Assembly: GCA_019751475.1 (NCBI GenBank)
Contig: JAIENH010000028.1
Span: 1 to 11,067, forward strand
DNA: 11,067 bases
Direction: 5' to 3'
Source: Cyclobacteriaceae bacterium
Lineage (GTDB): Bacteria; Bacteroidota; Bacteroidia; Cytophagales; Cyclobacteriaceae
The first letter of the stretch is position 1. Each line of letters begins with the position of its first letter. Below are positions 5,622 to 11,067 of the stretch, one piece after another. The position numbers were made by a program, and so were the translations under genes. The notes beneath the pieces were generated by a model. That model searched no databases. It had not been told where the DNA came from and saw only the letters and a program-made list of their open reading frames with translations.

Positions 5622-6851
5622 TTATTGCACGCGACAGCTAAGCATGGTGATATCATCGCGGTAGCTGTTGCGGCCCTTGAAGCCATCCAGTTGCACAATG
5701 ATGTCTTGATGAATAGTACTCAAATCTTTTTGATGGTTTTTCTTAAAGTATTCTAGCAAGCCGTCCTGCCCAAATTCGCAACCTGCCTCGTTTGATGTTT
5801 CCGTCAACCCATCGGTATAACAAAAAAGAAGAAAATCATCCAGGTCAGTGATAAATCCTTCTTTTAAAAACGGAAGCGGGTGCATGGCGCCCAGCACGGT
5901 GCTGCCATCCTCCAGCAAGCGGATGCCATTTTTTTTATCATACAAAATGGGAGGATTGTGACCTGCGTTGACGTAGACTAAAGTCTTCAGGTTCACATCA
6001 TAAATAGCACCAAAGAACGTAATGAATTTTTCACCTTTCGTGTTTTCCAACACCTGGTAATTGAGTGCCTCAACGATTTCAGAAAGATTTGGCATCTGGC
6101 GCAGCAGCGTACGCAGTGATGCCTGGAAATTGGACATCATGAGGGCCGCAGCGATGCCTTTGCCACTCACATCGGCTACACAAAGCAAAAACTGATTTTT
6201 ATTAATTGGTACGTAGTCGTAATAGTCTCCGCCCACCAAATCATGGGGCAGGTAACTCGCCTCCATTTTCAGGTGATCCGTATTGGGCAACTTCTCAGGG
6301 AACAGAAACTGCTGCACATCGCTGGCGATCTCCAACTCTTTGCGATAGGCCTCTTGCTCGAGTTGCTTGCGCGCCAATTTTTTATTCTCAATGGCAACAA
6401 TAATGATGTTGCTAAGGGCCTGAATAAACCTGACAGCATCGCTATAGTCGCTGTTACCATTGGCAGATTCCAGTCCTCCTACAAATGCCACTGCAAGCGT
6501 GTTGCTCTCATGTGCCACGGGTATCACCAAATCAAACTCGTGAAAGGCACATTCGCCATCAAACTCAGAAAGTTTGTGTACTTGGCGGATCAGGTGGAAC
6601 CGATCGTCCAGGTGCATTTTCGAAAAACCGTTTTTGGTACCAAAGTTTACACGGCAACTCCACTGCTCATCATACACATACAGCGCCAGTTTTTTGATGT
6701 TGAGATTGGAGCGCAAGGTGAAGTTGTAGATTTTATACAGCGATTCCTCCGGCACGTTGCTATTGATAGCTTGTGTGATCTCCAACAAGGCGTTCAGCTC
6801 AAGTTCTTTGCGGTCTAATTGTTTCTTCAGCGCAGCTAGCGGCATAGTCAT
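5622..6851 (-). CDS. GAF-like domain plus SpoIIE/RsbU-type PP2C serine phosphatase
   Basis: This 409-residue signalling protein has two parts. An N-terminal helix (about 5-30) leads into a GAF-like sensor region (about 31-155). A charged linker helix (about 155-185) ends in the E-I-A-S-D-V-Q-Q-F-L-F-P (174-185) motif typical just before RsbU-type domains. The SpoIIE-type PP2C domain follows to the end: V-G-G-D-Y-Y-D (206-212, D209), V-A-D-V-S-G-K-G-I-A-A-A-L (225-237, D227), N-A-G-H-N-P-P (295-301), Y-T-D-G-L-T-E (345-351, D347) and R-D-D-I-T-M-L (398-404). The metal-binding Asp set is intact, so it should be active. Relatives dephosphorylate anti-sigma-factor antagonists in partner-switching pathways; no such partner is in this window. 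There is a weak GGAG four bases before ATG 6851, and ten bases before a second ATG at 6845, which is an alternative start. Confidence 0.92.
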   Translation of the reverse strand: MTMPLAALKKQLDRKELELNALLEITQAINSNVPEESLYKIYNFTLRSNLNIKKLALYVYDEQWSCRVNFGTKNGFSKMHLDDRFHLIRQVHKLSEFDGECAFHEFDLVIPVAHESNTLAVAFVGGLESANGNSDYSDAVRFIQALSNIIIVAIENKKLARKQLEQEAYRKELEIASDVQQFLFPEKLPNTDHLKMEASYLPHDLVGGDYYDYVPINKNQFLLCVADVSGKGIAAALMMSNFQASLRTLLRQMPNLSEIVEALNYQVLENTKGEKFITFFGAIYDVNLKTLVYVNAGHNPPILYDKKNGIRLLEDGSTVLGAMHPLPFLKEGFITDLDDFLLFCYTDGLTETSNEAGCEFGQDGLLEYFKKNHQKDLSTIHQDIIVQLDGFKGRNSYRDDITMLSCRVQ

Positions 6852-6861
6852 TCTTCTCCAA

Positions 6862-6886
6862 CGGTAAAATTAGAATAAAATTACCG
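6862..6886. repeat. AT-rich inverted repeat between GT2 and phosphatase genes
   Basis: CGGTAA (6862-6867) and TTACCG (6881-6886) are perfect inverted arms around a 13-base AT-rich centre. On the minus strand the same stretch holds TAATTTTA twice, each one base away from the -7 consensus TAnnTTTG. It lies in the 50-bp gap between the GT2 stop and the phosphatase start. It could be a small operator, a weak promoter or a weak hairpin; I cannot choose, and a good -33 element is missing. Confidence 0.3.
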
Positions 6887-6901
6887 CCTTGAGTAATTCC
6901 T

Positions 6902-8008
6902 TTACTTATAAATTCTTCCCTTCCAGTTGAATTTGGAAAACAAAGACGCGAGGCCGGTGTAGATTACGTAGATGGGATACAGCACTTGAAGCATGGCAAA
7001 TGAAAGTACATCAAATTTCTGACCAAGGAATGAGCAAACGCGATAGAGAAGAATGCATTCCAGTAAAATCTTACTTACTGCATAAATGAGGATGAACGAG
7101 TGAATCGATAAAATCGTGACGAGTAGTAAAAGCCAGTTCATTTGCTGGATTAGAATAAATAGTGCCAGCACGCGGGTGACCGTGTCAGAATTATTTTTCC
7201 ATTTACCGGCCCAGCGAAGGCGCTGCTGCAAAAACTCACTCCATGATTTTTGCGGCTGTGTAGTGACTACCGCTTTCGCGGAATGAAGGAAGGCTACACC
7301 ATTGCGATATCGCGCTACGATCTTGCGCATAAGAAACTCATCGTCACCAGAAGCGATATCTGTATTGCCTTCATAACCATTCACTTCAGCAAAAACACTC
7401 TTTCGAAACCCAAGATTGGCGCCATTGCACATGATGGGATGACTAAGCCCAATAGCAGCGGCAGTACTCCCCATGAGACTGGCAAACTCCATGGATTGAA
7501 GCTTGGAAAAGAATGAATCATCCGTAGCCAGTCGCACGGGACCCGCCACCATTTTAACCGACTCATCCTGAAAAGTAACTGCGATTGCCTTTAGCCATTC
7601 AGGTGTAACCAGGCAGTCAGCATCGGTGGTAACAATTATTTCAAACCGGGCATGGCGAATGCCCAAGTCGAGGGCGGCTTTCTTTCCACTCTTGCCCTCA
7701 TTAAGATTCAGTATTTTTAATCGTGACAGTTTTGATGACCACGAAGCAACAACATCTGCCGTAGCATCTGTGCTGTGATCATTTACCACAATGACTTCCC
7801 AACTTTCGCTCGGATAACTTATTTCAGTAAGGCAGCGGAGAAGGCTCTCAATGTTCTTTGCTTCGTTCCTGTACGCAACCACTACTGAAATACCAGGCAC
7901 ATCCGTAGCTCCAACCTCTTCGCGGTTCATCGCCTTACTCCACCCGGCAAGAAAGCCGAGCAGGAGCAAGCAATACAAAGACAAAATAAGAAGTGAAACA
8001 AAAATCAT
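6902..8008 (-). CDS. Membrane-bound GT2 family glycosyltransferase
   Basis: Counting from ATG 8008 this is a 368-residue inverting GT-A glycosyltransferase anchored in the inner membrane. An N-terminal helix (2-22) is followed by the catalytic domain: S-V-V-V-A-Y-R-N-E (41-49), V-V-N-D-H-S-T-D (74-81), the DxD-type T-D-A-D (128-131), C-N-G-A-N-L (194-199), G-D-D-E-F-L (221-226, catalytic Asp/Glu region) and Q-Q-R-L-R-W (261-266). Two or three C-terminal helices (about 278-325 and 333-355) end in a basic tail. This layout fits processive or lipid-linked sugar transferases of the cell envelope. An upstream in-frame ATG at 8086 would add 26 residues but run through the divergent ruvC start, and the membrane helix starts right at 8008, so 8008 is preferred. 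It heads the seven-gene minus-strand run. The sugar is unknown. Confidence 0.9.
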   Translation of the reverse strand: MIFVSLLILSLYCLLLLGFLAGWSKAMNREEVGATDVPGISVVVAYRNEAKNIESLLRCLTEISYPSESWEVIVVNDHSTDATADVVASWSSKLSRLKILNLNEGKSGKKAALDLGIRHARFEIIVTTDADCLVTPEWLKAIAVTFQDESVKMVAGPVRLATDDSFFSKLQSMEFASLMGSTAAAIGLSHPIMCNGANLGFRKSVFAEVNGYEGNTDIASGDDEFLMRKIVARYRNGVAFLHSAKAVVTTQPQKSWSEFLQQRLRWAGKWKNNSDTVTRVLALFILIQQMNWLLLLVTILSIHSFILIYAVSKILLECILLYRVCSFLGQKFDVLSFAMLQVLYPIYVIYTGLASLFSKFNWKGRIYK

Positions 8009-8024
8009 TCTTGTAACTTGGGGC

Positions 8025-8591
8025 GTGGGCAAAGTTGACAAAAAACCCGTAAAGGAAAAGATTGTACTCGGACTTGACCCCGGCACGAGCGTGATGGGCT
8101 ATGGCGTGATCCTCATTCGCGGAAGCAAAATGAGCATGCTGCAGTTTGGGGTGATACAACTCTCCAAATTTGATTCGCACGAATTGCGACTAAAAAAAAT
8201 CTTTGAACGAGTGTTGAGTCTTACCGATGAGTTTCACCCTGATGAAGTGGCCCTGGAGGCGCCTTTCTTTGGCAAGAACGTGCAGTCTATGCTCAAACTG
8301 GGCCGGGCACAAGGCGTGGCCATGTCAGCCGCGCTGTACCGGGGCATACCCATTGTGGAGTACGCTCCTAAAAAAGTAAAGCAGTCGGTGACGGGCAACG
8401 GAAATGCCTCCAAGGAGCAAGTGGCCAAAATGCTGATGCAGCTATTTACCATCAAAGAAGCACCCAAATTGCTCGATGCTACTGACGCGCTGGCCGTGGC
8501 CGTATGTCATCACTACCAAAACGGTACGGAGAAAAGTAGAAAGACTTCGTGGGAGAGTTTTGTTAAGGAAAATCCGAAGCGGGTGAAGTGA
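8025..8591 (+). CDS. ruvC: Crossover junction endodeoxyribonuclease RuvC
   Basis: This 188-residue Holliday-junction resolvase cuts four-way junctions with RuvAB during recombination repair. The four acidic residues of the RNase H-like active site are visible: D18 in G-L-D-P-G-T (16-21), E78 in A-L-E-A-P (76-80), and D151 and D154 in D-A-T-D-A-L-A-V-A (151-159), followed by C-H-H. Length is normal. The frame is open upstream to 7851, but that part lies over the GT2 gene. GTG 8025 is the only sensible start close to the conserved K-I-V-L-G-L-D; a GGGG run sits just before it as a possible weak ribosome site. It is the only plus-strand protein gene here, 16 bp from the divergent GT2 start and directly abutting the convergent DUF268 stop. 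Confidence 0.94.
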   Translation: MGKVDKKPVKEKIVLGLDPGTSVMGYGVILIRGSKMSMLQFGVIQLSKFDSHELRLKKIFERVLSLTDEFHPDEVALEAPFFGKNVQSMLKLGRAQGVAMSAALYRGIPIVEYAPKKVKQSVTGNGNASKEQVAKMLMQLFTIKEAPKLLDATDALAVAVCHHYQNGTEKSRKTSWESFVKENPKRVK

Positions 8592-9371
8592 TTATAATTT
8601 CGTCATTTCAAAAATCCCAAAGCCAAACGCGCATCCATAGTTTCGATTGATCTCGCTTTCGGTAAGCGGCACGTTGGCATGCAAGTCGCCCCGATCATCC
8701 ACAAAGGAAAACTGATCGATGGTGTAATGTGGTTTAAAAATATCCAACAAATATCTTACACTAAACACGCGGTGGGCATTAAACTCAATTCGTTGCGGGC
8801 CAATGGGGGTTGAGAAATAAAATTTTCCTCCTTGTTTCAAAACCCCGGTCATGTTCTCGAGTCCCTTTCGGTGACCATCAGCATCAATCGGGTCGTTGTA
8901 GCGCCCCAGCCCGAAGTGCTCAATCACATTGAGGGAAGACAGTGAGTCGGTGTAATTGTAAAGAGCCGGGTCGATGTTCATGAAGTCAGCCGTGACGAAG
9001 AGAATATTTTTTACCTGCGCAGCCTGCGGTCGAATGTCAAATACTTCGATCTCCCGAAAGGAGGCCACGTGCGCCACAAATCCATCCACCCGCGAACCAA
9101 CATCCACGTGTTTCAATGGTTTATTCTCAAACACGCGTTGAGCCACGAGCAAGTCTTCATGAAAGTAATGGCTTTTTAAATCTCCGTTTGTTTCAAATCG
9201 CTCGCGCAAAACCGGGTAGAGCGAGGTGATGGCAAAATCGTTGTTGCCCTTTATTTGCTTTCGCATGGTGCGCAAGTCACGCCAAAAGGCAGGCAGACCT
9301 CGCAGGCTTTTAAGCATGATCTTAGGCTGAATGCCGATGCTGGCGAGGTATCGAAAAAATGTTTTACGCAT
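8592..9371 (-). CDS. DUF268 family protein, methyltransferase-like
   Basis: This 259-residue protein matches what I know of the DUF268 family, found in surface-polysaccharide gene clusters. The diagnostic blocks are D-V-G-S-R-V-D-G-F-V-A-H (90-101), F-R-E-I-E-V-F-D-I-R-P (105-115), S-L-S-S-L-N-V-I-E-H-F-G-L-G-R-Y (143-158) and G-G-K-F-Y-F-S-T-P (181-189). The first two resemble the glycine-rich and acidic motifs of a Rossmann methyltransferase, and the V-I-E-H segment and the strand after it also fit such a fold. The likely role is methylation or another SAM-dependent change of a glycan, by inference. The N-terminal 45 residues are basic with no signal peptide. Its ATG overlaps the GT4 stop by 8 bp, so it is coupled to the glycan cluster. 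Its stop abuts the ruvC stop with no spacer. Confidence 0.85.
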   Translation of the reverse strand: MRKTFFRYLASIGIQPKIMLKSLRGLPAFWRDLRTMRKQIKGNNDFAITSLYPVLRERFETNGDLKSHYFHEDLLVAQRVFENKPLKHVDVGSRVDGFVAHVASFREIEVFDIRPQAAQVKNILFVTADFMNIDPALYNYTDSLSSLNVIEHFGLGRYNDPIDADGHRKGLENMTGVLKQGGKFYFSTPIGPQRIEFNAHRVFSVRYLLDIFKPHYTIDQFSFVDDRGDLHANVPLTESEINRNYGCAFGFGIFEMTKL

Positions 9372-10491
9372 GATGCAAGGATTGATAGACGTGAAGGAGT
9401 CGCTGGGATTCCTTCTCCCAATTATACTTTTCGAAAATCAATTTACGGCCACGGGCCCCCATAGCTTCCGCTTTCGCGGGATGAGAGAACAAATCCACGA
9501 TGGCTTCCGCAATTTGCTCAGGACGTAGCGGATCAACGAGCACACCCGCTTCCGCCTCCTTAACAAACGCTGCGGACTCACCTTCCTGCGAGGCAATAAC
9601 CGGAAGGCCTGCCGCCATGTATTCAAATAACTTCACAGGATAATTTGTTTTGTATCGCTCAATGGGGTGAGGAACGATGATGCCCACCGCTGCCTGCGAT
9701 AAGACCCCCACCATATCCGGATACGAAAGCCACGAGCGGTAATCGATGGGGTAGCGCGCGAGCAATTCTTGTTCGAGTGAAGCCGGGGCAAACTTTCCTC
9801 CCACCACAAAGTCAATCGGCTGTTTTTCTTTTGCCAGGCGATAACCTTCCAGCATTTCAAACACTCCACGTGGCTTGCTCAGAAGACCTACGTACACCAA
9901 CTGTTTCTTACGGTCACTGTACTTTATCCCCTGATCAAAAGAAGCCGAGATGGGAAAATTTCGAATGAGTGTCACTTTGCGTGAAGGAAAATACTTAGCA
10001 ATCACCGGCTCCGCCACAATGATGGCATCAAAACACCAGCCAGCCAACTTTTCCAACAGTCTGTAAAAAAACTTATAGAATGGCTTGATCCACCGGGGTA
10101 TCCAATGCTGATATGAAATCTGCAGCGGTGTGTCTTCATGCGCATCGTAAATAACCGTGCGGCCCATTAACACAAGGGCAAGGCCCACTAGGAGCAACTC
10201 TGAATCATGAAGATGAAAAATAGCTTGTCGTGGTTGCCGCAGCGCTTTGCGAAAAATATCCCACGGACACCGCACCAACTGCTCCCAACCTTTTCTCGGT
10301 AACGGCACAGACAGAATGTGGACGCCTTCTTTCGTAATATCTTCCGCGTGCGGAATAATAATGGAGACGTTGTATCCCGCCTCCACCAACGACCGCGCCT
10401 CTTTGTGGAAGATGCGCGTATCGAATGGCTTGTGACCGGCATTGGCCAACATGACCACATCCCGCAAGTTTTTTTTCACAGTCGCGTCCAC
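9364..10491 (-). CDS. GT4-type glycosyltransferase (GT-B fold)
   Basis: This 375-residue retaining glycosyltransferase belongs to the GT1/GT4 (glycos_transf_1) group. The N-terminal acceptor domain begins with V-V-M-L-A-N-A-G-H-K-P-F-D-T-R-I (12-27), followed by H-L-H-D-S-E (93-98) and Y-D-A-H-E-D (115-120). The donor domain has L-V-Y-V-G-L-L-S-K-P-R-G (198-209) and the family motif P-V-K-L-F-E-Y-M-A-A-G-L-P-V-I (285-299), where E290 belongs to the EX7E-like donor site. G-A-R-G-R-K-L and Y-N-W-E (356-359) close the domain. There is no signal peptide; it is probably cytoplasmic or peripheral at the membrane. It overlaps the GT11-like gene upstream by 16 bp and DUF268 downstream by 8 bp, so the three are one translation-coupled unit for a surface glycan. 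Donor and acceptor are unknown. Confidence 0.92.
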   Translation of the reverse strand: MDATVKKNLRDVVMLANAGHKPFDTRIFHKEARSLVEAGYNVSIIIPHAEDITKEGVHILSVPLPRKGWEQLVRCPWDIFRKALRQPRQAIFHLHDSELLLVGLALVLMGRTVIYDAHEDTPLQISYQHWIPRWIKPFYKFFYRLLEKLAGWCFDAIIVAEPVIAKYFPSRKVTLIRNFPISASFDQGIKYSDRKKQLVYVGLLSKPRGVFEMLEGYRLAKEKQPIDFVVGGKFAPASLEQELLARYPIDYRSWLSYPDMVGVLSQAAVGIIVPHPIERYKTNYPVKLFEYMAAGLPVIASQEGESAAFVKEAEAGVLVDPLRPEQIAEAIVDLFSHPAKAEAMGARGRKLIFEKYNWEKESQRLLHVYQSLHHA

Positions 10492-11067
10492 GTTGCGGGA
10501 ATCAAGTCCTTAGTGTTGTAGTAACGACTGGGATAAACCGGCTCCTTTTTAGTAAGGTACGATGATTGGAACCAGGTACGCGGTGCAATTACCACCTTAT
10601 CAGGGTTGCGATTGAGCCACGCACCCCACCAACTAAACGTACTGTTAGCAATGATGGCGTGTTTACAACTCGACATGAGCACAAGGTCTTTATAGGCATT
10701 TTCACCCGTGTTGTGATCGACAAATACAGCCTGCCCCACCGGCATGTGCTGCTTGCACCAGGATGGATCATCCGAAAAAAAGTAAAACACAGGATTGCTT
10801 ATGGTCTTTACTATTTCAGCCATCGCCAAATTGTAATACTGTAGCGGCAACACACCGAAGAATGAATTGTAAGCAGAGGCTGACGCATAGTCGCCCCGCC
10901 TGACATGAACAGCTACACTATTTTGTGACTGCATTTGCGTCTGAAGCGCAGTGTTTCGCTCATCCAAAGGCCGGGCTGGAATAAACTGATCCCGGATAAC
11001 GACAGACACCGGAGAAAAATACTTTTCACTTTGCCAATAACCAGATAAGTAAAGCGGTTCCGGCAAT
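10476..11067 (-). CDS. GT11-like alpha-1,2-fucosyltransferase (5' end cut by window edge)
   Basis: About 196 C-terminal residues are visible; the N-terminus lies beyond the window, and the first visible codon is TTG, not a credible start. The GT11 signature V-H-V-R-R-G-D-Y (53-60 of the visible part) is the GDP-fucose-binding H-x-R-R-G-D motif. It is followed by F-Y-F-F-S-D-D-P-S-W (94-103) and D-L-V-L-M-S-S-C-K-H-A-I-I-A-N-S-T-F-S-W-W-G (127-148), both hallmarks of bacterial alpha-1,2-fucosyltransferases. S-G-Y-W-Q-S-E-K-Y-F (8-17) also fits this family. The enzyme should transfer fucose (or a related 6-deoxyhexose) from GDP-sugar to a galactose-like acceptor in a surface glycan. Other GT11 relatives with different acceptors cannot be excluded. 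It overlaps the GT4 gene by 16 bp. Confidence 0.88.
   Translation of the reverse strand, partial: LPEPLYLSGYWQSEKYFSPVSVVIRDQFIPARPLDERNTALQTQMQSQNSVAVHVRRGDYASASAYNSFFGVLPLQYYNLAMAEIVKTISNPVFYFFSDDPSWCKQHMPVGQAVFVDHNTGENAYKDLVLMSSCKHAIIANSTFSWWGAWLNRNPDKVVIAPRTWFQSSYLTKKEPVYPSRYYNTKDLIPATWTRL

Noticed and set aside
6243..6818. A 191-codon plus-strand frame inside the phosphatase gene
   Set aside because: It is antisense to conserved GAF and SpoIIE-linker coding sequence and has no recognisable domain; it is a shadow frame.
7851..8024. Longer RuvC starting at ATG 7851
   Set aside because: The added 58 residues are antisense to the conserved GT2 catalytic start region and unlike RuvC. The RuvC fold begins just after GTG 8025.
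8009..8086. Longer GT2 protein starting at ATG 8086
   Set aside because: The 26 extra residues overlap the ruvC start, including its catalytic Asp codon region, and precede the natural membrane-anchor start at ATG 8008.

Overview
The window looks like a chromosomal segment of a Bacteroidota bacterium, most likely of the Cytophagales type. The signs are an ExbB/TolQ protein with an N-terminal signal peptide and an Ala/Thr/Glu-rich linker, an adjacent ansA and tatD pair, a Bacteroidota-style -33/-7 promoter (TTTG-N17-TAATTTTG) before exbB, few Shine-Dalgarno sequences, and a RuvC of the family's usual length. The taxonomic call is an inference from gene content and signals, not from a search.

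Layout. (1) At 1-1039, minus strand, is the start of a TonB-type energy-transduction operon: exbB, then a small membrane protein cut by the window edge. (2) At 1237-1324, plus strand, is tRNA-Ser(GGA). It is followed by a repeat-bounded relic: a 62-bp sequence made of the last 19 nt of the tRNA plus a GC-rich hairpin occurs at 1306-1367 and again at 1601-1662 (61/62 identical). Between the copies lies a truncated GIY-YIG nuclease reading frame. This is the most unusual part of the window. (3) From 8008 down to 1682, minus strand, is a tightly packed run of seven genes: a GT2 glycosyltransferase, a GAF-SpoIIE phosphatase, a NodB-type polysaccharide deacetylase, a MurG-like glycosyltransferase, a DgkA-type lipid kinase, a TatD nuclease and type I L-asparaginase. 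The first five are mainly envelope or signalling functions; the last two are housekeeping. (4) ruvC is the only plus-strand protein gene (8025-8591). It starts 16 bp from the divergent GT2 gene and its stop abuts the convergent DUF268 gene with no spacer. (5) From 11067 down to 8592, minus strand, three overlapping genes form the end of a surface-glycan cluster: a GT11-like fucosyltransferase (cut by the window edge), a GT4 glycosyltransferase and a DUF268 methyltransferase-like protein.

How it fits together. Most of the window serves the cell envelope: glycan assembly in both minus-strand clusters, lipid-carrier recycling (DgkA type), glycan deacetylation, and proton-motive-force coupling to the outer membrane (ExbB). 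A SpoIIE-type phosphatase inside the first cluster may link it to stress or partner-switching regulation. No integrase, transposase, CRISPR array or phage gene is visible. The only mobile-like trace is the GIY-YIG relic behind the tRNA.
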